The position numbers and the translations under genes are program-made. Shown here in pieces: positions 1-10,944 of a DNA stretch of 64,000 bases (position 1 is the stretch's first letter; the number at the start of each line of letters is the position of its first letter). The notes beneath the pieces are model-generated. The model saw only the letters and a program-made list of their open reading frames with translations, did no database searches and was not told the origin of the DNA. The DNA is from Cycas panzhihuaensis (Eukaryota > Cycadophyta): positions 169,143,741 to 169,207,740 of the forward strand of contig CM041465.1 of NCBI GenBank assembly GCA_023213395.1, written 5' to 3'.

Positions 1-1010
1 GACCATAATGTATAGGCTTTAGCTGTTTACCTCCACCTTACAATCGTTTCTTACTAAGATGCAACTAAACTCTATCTCCTTCTTTAAATGAATAACTAGT
101 TCTATATGTATCATACCTCTGTTTATATCTCTGTTGAGATTTTTAAAGCTTCTCCTCAACCTGTTAATGGATTTTTCTGATTCTTTTTAAGAATCTTTGT
201 ACCTTCTCTTATCCTTCCTCCTCCTTTCCATTTCCTATAGAAAGTTGAGTGAAAATTTCTAGATCGAATAGACTTGCAAGTAGAAATCCCAAATATACCT
301 CAAATAGTGATTTCTGAGTTGAGCTATGGATATCTCTATTGAAGGTAAATTGAAAGTATGAGAGACTTTCATCCCAAGTCTTAGGGTGCTTAGCATTATA
401 TCCTCTTAATAGTTGTACCGACATCTTATTGACAACTTCAATTTGGATGTCTATTTGAGGATGAAAATATGTGCTCATCTTCAGCTCTGTGTTTGTCACC
501 CAAAGTGTTTTCCAAAAATAGTTCAAAAATCTACTATCTTGATCAGAAATGATTAAGTTGGGAAGCCTAAAATACTTCCAAATATGCTAGAAAAATAATC
601 TAGCCATGTCTTCTCTTGTATGTGTCTTACTATAGGGGATCAACACCACTATTTTACTGAATTGATCAACAACTACAAACAAATAATCTATACCATTTTT
701 GGCCTATGGAAATCCTCTAAGGAAATCCATGGAGATACTCCCCCATGGTCATGATGGAATAGGAAGTGGAGTGTATAATCTAAACTTCCTATTGGCTAGC
801 TTTGATGTGCTATACAATGTACATTCTCATACTACTATAGTTATGACCTATTGCATATTGGTCCAATATATATATCATTGTAAATTCAGCAATGTTTTTC
901 CCACTCCAAAGTATCTTGTAACTTGAGAGGTATGAGCTTCTCTTACCTATTTCATTTGGTCTGCATGCTTTAGAATGCAAAGCTTGTCTTGCTTAAAGAG
1001 TATGCCATCT
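1..1010 (-). pseudogene. G1 integrase (partial, C-terminus off window)
   Basis: The integrase would insert the element's cDNA into chromosomal DNA. Reading leftwards from about 1,000, there is an HHCC-like N-terminal segment (REAHTSQVTRYFG, then the YIYW and EC remnants of the Cys half). A core follows with SMDFLRGFP at about 735-710, VVVDQFSK, SDQDSRF at about 550, and KMSTYFHPQ just before EVVNKM at about 420-440. The longest open stretch is 209-526, which includes the HSST..SLFEVYLGF signature near its end. Stops replace several Trp and Gln positions. The C-terminal part lies outside the window, so a chromodomain cannot be checked. Confidence 0.85.
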
Positions 1011-1149
1011 TTTAGCTAAAAATCAGTAACTATTTTTTCCTAATGTAGCTACTCCCAGATAGGCTTGAATGCTTTATCTTCCAAATACAAATCAACATAT
1101 TCATCATGGAAAAAAGGCTAAAATTATAAAGCTACTAACAACCTTGAAA

Positions 1150-2440
1150 TACCTTACTATTGAGGAGGTCTGGACAGTAAGTCTATAATCTTGTTTGTTG
1201 TGCCTTTCTTATATTTGACCACGATGTGAAATTACTACAAATAGGATATCTACTTCATGTGCCTAGCCTGCTACAATTTGGACTGATTCTATAAGAATTG
1301 TAAAGGCTTGTGGTTGGTGTGGATGACTGCCTCTTTTCCCAACAAATAGGGTCTCTAATGCTTGACTACTTCGCGAAATGTATAGAGCTCCTTATCATAA
1401 GTTGGGTATGATAGCTCTATTAAATATCTTCAAATGGTATGATATTAATCTTTCCTCTTACTTTAACACTACTCTCATGGCATAGCCTAAAGCATCAATC
1501 TCAAATTTAAATAGTTTCTATAATGAGGGTAAGTCTAAAACTAGTGCCTCATAGATTTTCTACTTTAAAATCTTAAAAATCTTTCTCTTATTCATTCCCC
1601 CAAATAAACTTTGTATGTCCTCCCTTCAATACATGAAGAGGTGCTATAATTTGAGAGAATTTAAAAATAAATTTTCCTTAATACTAACATATACCAATGA
1701 AACTTCTTACCTCTGTGGTTGTCTTGGGTGTGGGTCAAGTGAGAATGACTCTAATCTTTGCTGGGTCAATCTTCAATTCTCCTCCTCCAACTACAAAACC
1801 CAAGAAGATGAGAGATTACTTTCCAAACTCATACATTTTCAAATTAAGTTTCAGCTACTATTCTTGGAGAGTTTTGAGCACTTACTCAATATGTTTGAAG
1901 TGCTCCTCCCAAGTATGACTGAAAATCAGAATATCATCCAAATAAACAATTATAAAGTCATTAATAAAGAGCCTTAATACCTAATTCATTAACCTCATGA
2001 GGGTGGAAGGTGTGTTGCATAAACCAAAAGGCATCACCAATCATTCGAACAACCCTTGCTTCAATTTGAGGCTATCTTCCAAATATCCTCCTCCTGGATT
2101 CAAACTTGATGATAGTCTAATTTTAGGTCCAAGTTTCTAAAATATCTTGCAGACTACAACTGGTCCAATAAGTCATATACTCATGGTAGGGGATGTTGAT
2201 TCTTTATGGTGATCTTGTTCAAAGCCTAGTAGTCAATGCACATTCTCCATCCTCCATCTTTTTTTGGCACCAAAATTATAGGTGAACTATAAGGGGAATA
2301 ACTTAGCTTGATCACTTCTTACTCTAAGAGTTCTTGAATCTACTTCTTAATCTCTTTATTCTCTAAAACTAAGTTTTAATAGAGACTAAGATTGGGCAAA
2401 GGTGAATCGATAATTAGCTAAATTTCATGTTTAATTACCC
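1150..2440 (-). pseudogene. G1 reverse transcriptase and RNase H
   Basis: The RT would copy element RNA into cDNA, and RNase H would remove the RNA template. RT landmarks on the minus strand are VPKKDG and CIDY with a stop where Arg is expected (about 2,275-2,225), MPFGLCNTPSTLMRLMN at about 2,030-1,980, and the catalytic YLDDI at 1,944-1,930. RNase H follows further left, with a TNHKP remnant of the usual TDHKPL motif near 1,320. Stops and frameshifts break the frame repeatedly. The motif spacing matches an ordinary Ty3/gypsy pol. Confidence 0.85.
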
Positions 2441-2702
2441 TCTTAGGGGACAACCCTTTTGGCTCCGGGAGTATGTCATTGCACCTATTCCTTAGGCTTT
2501 CAATTTGTTGCACTTGTTTCTTATCTAGCGTGTACATTGAGGACTCTGCTTATTCCTTTTCTTCCACCTTTTGCTTCACCATTAGCAATATAAACTTCCC
2601 ATAAACATTAATCAATCTTTTCACTTGTTGGGAGGAAATGAGAGAGATCTTCTTTTGTGTCTTTGATGCATTGATTAAATAGGATTTCCCATCCTTGATG
2701 AG

Positions 2703-3019
2703 TCAAATCTTTCTTAGCCTCCTATAATGGACTCTATCTCTATCATAAATATATGGTTTGACAAACACAACTTGACAAACATCTAAAGGATCTACCTCAC
2801 AATCAACTTCATCAATGAACTTTTTAGAAATTATAAATTTAAACTTATATTGGTGAGTAACATGCATCTCTGAATATTTTTGCAACCATCCAAGACGATA
2901 TGGTTTTGGATGTGCATGCATTGTTAATCCCAATATTTTCACCAACACCTCTAAGATTAAGTTCTTTTGGCTTCCTCTATCAAAGATGGCATCAATCATA
3001 GTTTGCTTCACTTGGATTC
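2703..3019 (-). pseudogene. G1 aspartic protease, split by T1
   Basis: The protease would mature the Gag-Pol polyprotein. The open stretch 2,703-3,011 begins MKQTMIDAIFDRGSQKNLI. The active-site triad appears as DRG where gypsy proteases usually have DSG or DTG, so the site is mutated. Further on are HPKPYRLGW and a CEVDPLDVC segment typical of this gypsy group. The upstream residues ELFIVRIQV are encoded at 9,627-9,655, on the far side of T1. Removing T1 and one copy of gattc therefore restores a continuous frame. Confidence 0.85.
3015..3019. repeat. Target-site duplication of T1, left copy
   Basis: The sequence is gattc, immediately before the T1 5' LTR, and is identical to 9,627-9,631. 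Confidence 0.9.
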
Positions 3020-3430
3020 TATTACATAAATTATCCCACTAAGTTATCTAAACCACTAGTATACATAGAGCTATCAACATGTGATAAGGTTAATTATGGA
3101 ACTTTATGCATATGCCAATAAGCTAGCCAATGGTATATAAGGCTGCTATACCGTCTAATAGAATGTAAGGCTACTTAGGCTGCCAATAGGATTACATATA
3201 AAAGACCCTCTTTTATCTATATAAGGGTCATAAATTTTAAATGATGGTTATCTTGATATAACTTTTTATAAAAATTGTGCTATGGTGCTCTCTATTTTGG
3301 TGATCATTTAGCACTTTAGTATTCTTGCAAAGTTCTTGGTTAATTTGTTTGCCATATTAAATAGAATGATGTGGTTATGATTGTCATTTTTCTGCTATCT
3401 CAAAGAGTGCTAGTATGAAGAAATATCCTA
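3020..3430 (+). repeat. T1 5' LTR
   Basis: This 411-bp LTR aligns along its length with 9,225-9,626. The terminal TG is decayed to TA and the terminal CA to TA; both ends are intact in the other copy. Differences between the copies are mostly transitions, plus a short deletion around the TATA region of the 3' copy. Confidence 0.93.
3217..3226 (+). promoter_or_regulatory. T1 5' LTR TATA-like box
   Basis: Ctatataagg lies about 200 bp into the LTR, a sensible U3 promoter position. The equivalent place in the 3' LTR has lost a few bases and reads tgtataaatt. Confidence 0.55.
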
Positions 3431-3432
3431 AG

Positions 3433-3444
3433 TGGTATTAGAGT
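3433..3444 (+). other. T1 primer-binding site (initiator tRNA-Met)
   Basis: Tggtattagagt starts two bases after the LTR. It matches the plant PBS TGGTATCAGAGC at 10 of 12 bases, and both differences are C to T. Confidence 0.85.
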
Positions 3445-4677
3445 TGTGTTGCGATCATGGAAAGCTACTCAAAAGATAAGAATTTTTTTCCTATCAGATC
3501 AAGTGCTCTCTCTACCCTGGTAGAGATTAAGGAAAGACCTTCGCTTAGTACTCTCTCCATGGAGATTAAGAAATGGTACTAGGACAGTCCAAAAGTTAGG
3601 AGAAAAGGGTAATTCTCTTTCCTAAGTAATGTCAGTACTTTATCCTTTTTCTTTTCATCTAATTTTAATTTCATTTATGTATTTTAAATTCTACATTGAA
3701 TTATATCTCAAGGGTAGATAACTCTATTGGGTGGCTACCCTTTCTCCCTCCCACCTCCTTTCTTGGTTTGATAACTCCACTGGGTGGCTACTCAAGTAGT
3801 CAGATAGAGATCCTATACTAGGGGTCTTTAAATATCATAGGGATCTATCATTCTGGTTAAGCGTATCGTTGCTCATCCTCCCTTTATATGAAGGACTAGA
3901 ATTAACACTCTTGAACCAAACCCTAGATAGAACCTAGCTATAGAATTATACCTCCATGTACCTTCAAGTATATAGAAGGACCCCTTTAGGTCCCAATCCC
4001 TCCTTAGTATAGGTAATTATTGACTGCTAAAGTCTTATAATATAGTGGTTAGCGGTTAGTGCCACGAAGCTACCTACCCCAAACTTCTACAGTTTATTGG
4101 TAGGCCTATAAGACCAAGCACACCTTGCTTAGTGGTTGGTAGGATACTTTGGTATACATACTCTAGGTTTAGACTAAAAGTCACCTCATATTTTAAAAAA
4201 AAGTTCCTTGTACTACTTGAACTTAAAACATGTTAGTACAGTCAGACTCACTATAAGAAAAAAATAAAAAATAAAAAAATTCCATATAGTTTAGTGAGAA
4301 ATTTTTCCCTTACAACTATATACCTTATTTTGATTAGCATATCATACTGGTTAGTTTGCTCTAGGTTGGTATATAATAGAAATTTTCACATTTTTTAGTA
4401 CCTGGTCACTGGTAGGTCCCACCACCCCCAACCCCCCTACACTTTATATACCCCATTTGAATGAGCTTTTCACATTTGGTTGAGAAAACTTGATATCTTA
4501 TTTATGTAAATTCCTTTGGGGTTAATAGGCTATAGACACCCTACAATCTCCCTATTTGCCCCCTTATCTTTCCCTTAATAACTCCCTTTTTTATTGCATC
4601 CTATTCTTTCTTGATCTTTCCCACTTCGTTCATTCCCCTTCTTTATACTTATCCCCATCTCATTACTCCCTTTCTCC
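3445..4677 (+). other. T1 untranslated leader
   Basis: About 1.2 kb lies between the PBS and the gag ATG. It has no recognisable domain. It contains an A-rich tract near 4,255-4,280 and a C-rich patch at 4,420-4,440. Confidence 0.6.
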
Positions 4678-5700
4678 ATGGCTCCTCAAAGTAACAGTGA
4701 TAAAATCTTGATAGTCAAGACCCAAGTCATTAATATTTAGGAAAAAAATAAGGAAGATATTGACCACATGCACAAGGAGGTTAAAAATGAAGTAGCTACC
4801 ATATGGACAAAATTTAATACAAAATTGTTAAACCTAGTATCCCATGATGATATCCAATGGGTACTTCTGAGGTTGAATAACTTCTCTCATCCACCGCCAG
4901 TTGGCCCTACATAGCAACAAACTATGCCTCTGCCTCCACGTCAGTAGTAACCATTTCATCATAAGATCAACATACCCATATTTGATCCAGATCTCAATAA
5001 GGATAGTGTACGAAGTTGGATTAGTAAACTAGAGTCCTACTTTACACTCAACCTAATGTTAGTAAATTAACAACTTATATTTACTTCCATCCACTTAGAT
5101 AGGAAGGCACATCATTAGTTCCGATGGTAGAAGTAGGAGTACCCTTCTAGCCAGTCTTGGGCACACTTCTCTACCTATTTTTTTGAGTAGTATGAAGATA
5201 CTTAGAACCAATCTTTTTTCACACAAGTGACATAGTTAAAGCAAGTATCCTTTATTGAAGTTTACACTAATGAGTTCTAATCTTTACGTAATCAAGTTGA
5301 TCAACAACTTGATAAACAGATAGAGATAGATACGTATGTGTCTAGGCTTAAAGAACATATCCAAATGCACCTGAAGACAGTCTCCCTATCTACTCTAAAA
5401 GATGTAATTAATATGGCTAAAGTAGTAGAAGCAAAGTTTGCCACAGAAATGCCTCCTCCATTCAAATGAAACTCCACTTGGCTTTCACGATCCTGACAAG
5501 CTGATACTACCTAGTCCCAAAGACCATGTTCAACTGATTACTAACAATTGTACCCATGACCAGAGGACACCCCATCTACATCTCTCGAGTAGCATACTAA
5601 GGAACCATCTTTGAAGTCCATACATATCACTCCAGTAAAGGTACAATGTTGTTGAGAAGTTGGTCTATATATGTAATATTCTAAAAAATAGACCTCTGGT
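4678..5700 (+). pseudogene. T1 gag
   Basis: A candidate start at 4,678 gives MAPQSNSDKILIVKTQVINI, then a stop. Further on, IPIFDPDLNKDSVRSWISK with LESYFTLN (about 4,975-5,060) is the start of the retrotransposon Gag domain. A DTYVSRLKEHIQMHL-like segment at about 5,330-5,380 fits its second half. A His/Cys remnant near 5,645-5,715 (CC..EVG.., SGHDRICKARK) may be the zinc knuckle. More than ten stops interrupt it. Gag would package the element RNA in a particle. Confidence 0.75.
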
Positions 5701-5899
5701 CATGATAGAATTTGCAAAGCTAGGAAGATAGTATTCACAATTAACCCAAACTTATCTTTGGAAGATGATCCTAAGACTGAGCCTGAATATGATGATGAAC
5801 CCCAAGACCACCCTACTGATGAGTTGTCCCTAAACCTTGAAATTAAAGTTTTCTTATCTATTATTACCTCTACTACATGTCCTAAACCACTTTGAGTCA

Positions 5900-6300
5900 A
5901 AAGAATACTTTAGAAAACCCTAATTACCATTTTGATCAATGGTGGTGTATCATTAAATTCCATTGATATCTCTATTTCTTTACAGTTGAATCTTTACATA
6001 GAACCTAAAATAAGCTTTACTTACTCCTTACTTTATCATGACACCCTTCATTATGCTAGAATAATAAAAAACCTCATGGTCCACATTGGCTCATATACCC
6101 TTGTCTCTAATTTTTATGCCCTATCTATAGGTGTGTTAGATACAATTATTAGTGTACAATGGCTCCAGACTCTAAGAACTTATAGCACCAATAACTCATT
6201 TATGACCCCATTTATTATGTTCAAAGATCACATAGGCTACTCACATAAACTTTATGGGATGTAAGCCCTGCTAAACAAAGTCATCTCACCCACCTGAATG
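5900..6300 (+). pseudogene. T1 aspartic protease
   Basis: The open stretch 5,932-6,264 starts INGGVSLNSIDISISLQL, which matches the active-site region of plant gypsy proteases with the catalytic Asp position read as Asn. The end of the stretch, VQWLQTLRTYSTNN, matches the conserved segment before RT in chromoviruses. With Asp replaced, the enzyme would be inactive even without the flanking stops. Identity as a protease rests on position and these two segments. Confidence 0.7.
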
Positions 6301-6529
6301 CACCAACAACTCACTGGTAACATAGTATATATCATTTGTCTTAACCATATCCAAGCCCCTTTGGGTATTCACCCTGATATCCATCAAGTATTAGATCGAT
6401 ACCAATCTATATTTACTTTGTTACCTGCTAGTCTACCACCTGATTGAGGTTGTTATCATACTATTGAGTTATAAAGTCCACACAACCTGATTAGCCTTCA
6501 ATCATATAGGAACTCTTATTTGCATAAAA

Positions 6530-7280
6530 ATGAAATCAAAAAAATCACGAGGGAATTGTTGGACATGGGTATCATCTAACCTAGTAAAAGCTTGTATGTG
6601 ACACCCATCATTTTAGTTTGTAAAAAGGATGGCTCTTTCTAACTTTGTATTGACTATCATGCACTTAATAAAATCACCATAAAAAATAAGTTTCCCATGC
6701 CATGAATCGATGACATGTTAGATGAAATCCATGGTGCTACAATTTTCACAAAACTTGATTTATAGTTAGGATAGTACCAAATCCCTATCTTACTAGAGGA
6801 TCAACATAAAACAGCTTTCTGAACCCACCATGGCCATTTTGAGTTTAAGGTTATGTCCTTTGGCCTATGTAATACCCTGACCACCTTTCAAGTCCTCATG
6901 AATAAGATCTTTTCCCCATACCTACAAAAATTTTTCATCATCTTCTTCGATGATATTCTTATCTATAGCTCAAACATGCTTACTGACATCTCACATCTAG
7001 AAATAATCCTTTAAATTCTAGCTAAGAATAAACTGTATGCTAAACTCTCTAAATGTGAGTTTGGGAAATATAAACTATAATACCTTGGTCATATTATATC
7101 CTTTGTAGGGGTTTAGATGGATCTCGATAAAATCTCTATCATCACTAATTGGCTAACCCCAAAAACCCTGACCTAATTGTAGGCTTTCCTAGGACTTATT
7201 GGATTATACCATTAATTCATTCAAAATTATGCCATACTAACCATCCACTTACTTTGGAAGTATCCCTTCTAATGGTTCCC
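6530..7280 (+). pseudogene. T1 reverse transcriptase
   Basis: Landmarks in order are TPIILVCKKDGSF (about 6,600-6,640), CIDYHALNKIT, FTKLDL, the hydrophobic FKVMSFGLCN (about 6,845-6,870), and the catalytic FFDDIL at 6,943-6,960, followed by IYSSN. These are the standard Ty3/gypsy RT blocks with both catalytic aspartates of the DD pair kept. Stops replace residues such as Arg and Gln, for example after KLDL. Confidence 0.9.
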
Positions 7281-7329
7281 TATAGCTAATGAGGCCTTTA
7301 TCCATCTAAAGGAGGTCATGACAACCACC

Positions 7330-7760
7330 CCAGTTTTGGCCTCTCCTGACTTTTCTTAGCCTTTCTAATTAGAATACGATGCCTTTGGGTTTGGATTGGG
7401 TGTAGTCTTAATGCAGGACTTCCACCTCATCACCTTAGAAAATTAAAAACTCAAAGATCATGAGTGTAGACTGTCTACCTATCAAAAAGAAATGTGGACC
7501 ATCCTCTATGCTATTGACAAATGGTGATAGTATCTACTTGGTTCCAAATTCACTATCCTCACTGACCATCATAGCCTTTGTCGCTTACTAGATCAACCCG
7601 TCCTCTCAAAAGAGCAGGCTAAATGGGTCGACTGCCTCTAAGTTTTTGATTTTACAATCACATATAGAAAGGAAAAAGATAACATTTTGGTAGATTCTCT
7701 CTCAAGGCTACCTTCACCTACACTTAATGATAACATCGATCCCAATGAGGACCCCACCAT
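7330..7760 (+). pseudogene. T1 RNase H
   Basis: Segments present are LEYDAFGFGLGVVLMQ (about 7,370-7,415), the region STYQKEMWTILYAIDKW, ILTDHHSLCRLL (about 7,557-7,592) and TYRKEKDNILVDSLSRLP (about 7,660-7,713). These correspond to the conserved Asp, Glu and Asp/His blocks of gypsy RNase H. Several Gln and Trp codons are stops. Confidence 0.85.
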
Positions 7761-7799
7761 TTATCTCATTTATTCCCCACAATCGACATAGATGCAGGA

Positions 7800-9000
7800 T
7801 TTAGCCACAACTAACCAAACCTAACCTAATTTCACACACTAGGCTGATAAGGTCCACATTTATAAGGATTAGTCCATTCATAATAATCTTCTCTTATACT
7901 AAAATTGCATATTCGTACAACCCCCACTCAGCTTTATCTTACAGATTTTATCAGAATATCATTCTTCCCCTTCTTGGTGGTCATTCTGGTTTTAATAAAA
8001 CTTACCATTAAATATATTCTAATTTCTGTTAGCCAGAAATAAAATCCACCATCCTTACATTTGTCTCAAAATTTGACAGATGCTAATGTAACAAAGCTGA
8101 TACAAAACCCCAACTAAGCCTCCTTTAATTGTTACACATCCCACAATGTGAATAGCAAGATATTACCATGGACTTTATAATGGGCTTACCACTATCTACC
8201 AGATCTAACTCCAATTTAGTAGTCATAGATAGGTTGACAAAATATACCCACTTGTTACCTATCCACACAACCTATAAAGCTCCATGTATCACTGACATTT
8301 ACATCCATATAATATTTCATTTACATGGTTTTCCATCCACTATTATCTATGATCATGATCCTGAATTCACTAGCTCCTTCTAGTAAGAGCTATTCTGCAC
8401 ATCAGGAATATCATTCAACATAGTTTGGCATACCATCCATAGACTAATGACCAATCTGAGGTCTTTAACAAAACTCTAGAGACCTACTTACATTGCTTTA
8501 TATCTGACCACTAGTCTAAATGGACATCATGACTAGTCCTAGCTAAGTATTGGTAGAACTCCTCATATCATTCAGCCAATGGAATGTCCCCATTTTTAGC
8601 TCTCTATGGGTATCCCTTGCCATCCCACCATACCTTGGCTACCAAACTCCACACAGTAGTAGTACAACAAAAACTATAGCATATGAACCAAATTCTCTAT
8701 ACCCTTAAATAAAACCTATCTATGGCCCAGAATCGAATGAAATAATTACCAGACTGCCACCGCTCTAATCGTTCCTTCAATATTAGTGATCTTATATTCC
8801 TTTATCTCCAACCTTATAAGCAACAATCCCTTTGCCATCATAAGAACTACAAACTTAGCCCTTGATATTATGGCCCTTATAAAGTCCTTAAATGTATTAA
8901 TGAAGTTGCATATACTCTCAACCTTGCCCCCACCATAAACATCCATAATGTTTTTTATATCTCCTATCTTCGGAAGTGTCTAAGAAAAACCCATATTTCC
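7800..9000 (+). pseudogene. T1 integrase
   Basis: An N-terminal zinc segment is recognisable only in part (EYHSSPSW near 7,955; FDRC.CNKADTKPQ near 8,070). The catalytic core is clear: TMDFIMGLP at about 8,165-8,191 with the first Asp, IDRLTKYTHLLP, YDHDPEF at about 8,348-8,368 with the second Asp, and YHP.TNDQSEVFNKTL near 8,430-8,480 with the catalytic Glu kept. The longest open stretch is 8,168-8,383. The C-terminal domain ends in NVFYISYLRK at about 8,947-8,975, just before the chromodomain. Confidence 0.87.
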
Positions 9001-9052
9001 CAAAAAACCCTTCTAATTCTAGATGAAGAGAAAACCTTATCTGTACCTCCAG

Positions 9053-9190
9053 AACATATACTAGCTACCAGATTATGTCATCTATGGAATCAGTCCATCT
9101 CAAAATATTTGATACAGTGGACAGGCTGCAACTCCAACGAACTAACTTGGGAGTCTGATGATTTTATCAAAAAACACTCGCATCTCATAT
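9053..9190 (+). pseudogene. T1 C-terminal chromodomain
   Basis: In the integrase frame, the segment from ILATRLCHLWN through KYLIQWTGCNSNELTWE to the DDFIKKH tail has the size and pattern of a chromodomain: aromatic W in QWTG, then TWE. In chromoviruses this module tethers integrase to modified histones and biases insertion to heterochromatin. Here it is one of the better preserved parts of the element. Confidence 0.8.
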
Positions 9191-9210
9191 GCCTCAAGGA
9201 CTCGACATCT

Positions 9211-9223
9211 TAGGGGAGAGGAC
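9211..9223 (+). other. T1 polypurine tract
   Basis: Taggggagaggac lies immediately before the 3' LTR. It is the expected primer site for plus-strand DNA synthesis. Confidence 0.85.
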
Positions 9224-9224
9224 T

Positions 9225-9626
9225 TGTTACATAACTTATCCCACTAATTATGTAAATTACAAGTATACGGAGAGCTATCAGTAGGTGATAAGATAAGGTT
9301 AATTATGGAACTTCATGCATGTGCTGACAAGCTGGCCAATGGTATGTAAGGTTGTTATGCTGTCTAATAGAATGTAAGGCCACTTAAGCCACCAATAGGA
9401 TCACATCTAAAAGATCTTATTTTGTATAAATTATAAATGATAGTTATCTTGATGTAACTTTTTATAAAGATTATGATGGGGTGCTCTCTATTTTGGTGAT
9501 CATTTAGCACTTTAGTATTCTTATGGAGTTCTTAGTTAATTTGTTTGTTGTATTGGATAGGACGACATGGTTACAATTATCATTTTTCTACTATCTCAAA
9601 GAGTGTTGGTGAGAAGAAACATCCCA
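9225..9626 (+). repeat. T1 3' LTR
   Basis: This 402-bp LTR starts TGTTACATAA and ends ATCCCA. It is homologous to 3,020-3,430 and keeps both canonical dinucleotides. Confidence 0.93.
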
Positions 9627-9631
9627 GATTC
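9627..9631. repeat. Target-site duplication of T1, right copy
   Basis: The sequence is gattc, identical to 3,015-3,019. Confidence 0.9.
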
Positions 9632-10930
9632 TTACTATGAAGAGCTCCTCTCTAATCTCTATATCAACTTTTTATAGGCTTTTTTTTTGTTCTACATTGG
9701 CCATGAGCATCAATTTCTCATTAGCTTATTCAATGTCGTAAATGTCTTCATCACCTATAGAGTTACGTAAAGCTTTACCTTCAACTTTATATTTATCTTT
9801 TCCTTTCTTCTTGGGCTACTTCTTTGGATGTAAGAACCAATAATCTTCTATGTTGTGACCTTCTTGCTTATAATGTATGCAAGTGGCTTTGATTTGGGTG
9901 GTATTGGCTTGTTTCTTCTTGCTAAAACCCCAAATTAGTTATTGTCCAACTTTATTTAGAAACTTCTTTCCTTGGGTAGGTTTTTTGCTATCTTCTTAAG
10001 GTGAAAACATTCTCCTTTCAGCGTACACCTTCTTATTTATCTTCTCTATGGTGATCACTTTCTTATTGGCTTCATCGAGTGACTTAATTTCAAACAGTTG
10101 AAGTTCTTTCTAAATATGTTGGTGCAACCTTCTAATATATTTTTAGCATGATGTCTTTACCCAATAAAGAGATGCCCAACACAATAGCTTACTTTTGAAA
10201 TTCTATTGTGTAGTCTTGGACATTTTGGCCTCTTTCCTGTCAATAATACTACTATTTAATCCTCTATCACTCTTCATACCTAATAGGATAGAATTACTTA
10301 TTTATAAGGATTCTAAATTGTTGTCATGTAATTTCAATTATAATATGGGATTTAAGGTATGCATTCCACCAAACTAATGAATGCTTAGATAATTTTAACC
10401 TAGCAAAAGTAAATTTTTACTAGTTTTTATACTCATAAATAGAAAAATATGTTTCCAATTGGTCCAACCAACTATCTAACTTTTAGCATCTGGGGTTCCA
10501 TCATAGATAGGCAAGTCTACTTTTGCCTCTACCTTGAATAGATGCATTATTACCAATGGACTGTCATCTTCATCCTCTTCTTATTGGTTTTCTACATGTT
10601 CTTCATTTGTTTCTAGTTCATCTTCTTCCTTCTTTTTGCCTTTAGTTGTTAAAGAAGTTGCACCTTATTAAGAGACTAGTTATACCACAAGCTAAGTTAG
10701 CCTGTCCAGGTTTTGCTCCATCTTCATAAACCTTTTCTTCATCTCTTGATCTAGCTCAATAATCTTCCTTTATTGTCTACACTCTCTCTCAAGTAGCTTA
10801 GTCAAGGGCTTACCAGTCAACAAATATTAAAACCTAGTTTTCATTAAAACTTTTACACAACTAAAACAAAGAGGATTTTTCTCTCTTTTCCTTGAGAAAT
10901 ACCTAAATTCCCAAGGGTTTTAAGAAACTA
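9632..10930 (-). pseudogene. G1 gag with degenerate zinc knuckle
   Basis: Gag would form the virus-like particle. On the minus strand, the VDLPIYDG..DAKK motif lies at about 10,520-10,480, followed by a frameshifted LDQLETYFS-like segment, which is the usual start of the retrotransposon Gag domain. Near 9,890-9,840 is a zinc knuckle of the CX2CX4HX4C class. It reads C-I-H-Y-K-Q-E-G-H-N-I-E-D-Y-W, with the second and last Cys changed to Tyr. A Lys-rich linker leads into the protease. Stops interrupt the frame throughout. Confidence 0.75.
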
Positions 10931-10931
10931 A

Positions 10932-10944
10932 GCTCTGGTACTAA
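10932..10944 (-). other. G1 primer-binding site (initiator tRNA-Met type)
   Basis: On the minus strand the site reads close to TGGTACCAGAGC, against the usual plant TGGTATCAGAGC, with the second base decayed. It lies just upstream of gag, as expected, and marks the inner end of the 5' LTR. Confidence 0.6.

Larger units (their letters stand above)
3020..9626 (+). mobile_element. T1: full-length Ty3/gypsy chromovirus, degenerate
   Basis: This is a complete structure of 6.6 kb: two LTRs of about 0.4 kb, a tRNA-Met PBS, gag, protease, RT, RNase H, integrase, C-terminal chromodomain and PPT, flanked by the perfect TSD gattc. The chromodomain places it among chromoviruses; short LTRs and compact size recall the Reina clade, which I infer rather than show. 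It inserted into the protease of G1. The frame is full of stops, mostly TAG/TAA where Gln or Trp is expected, so it cannot move by itself. Confidence 0.93.

Noticed and set aside
5932-6264. 110-codon plus-strand frame as a possible host gene
   Set aside because: It falls at the protease position of T1 and its ends match conserved gypsy protease and pre-RT segments.
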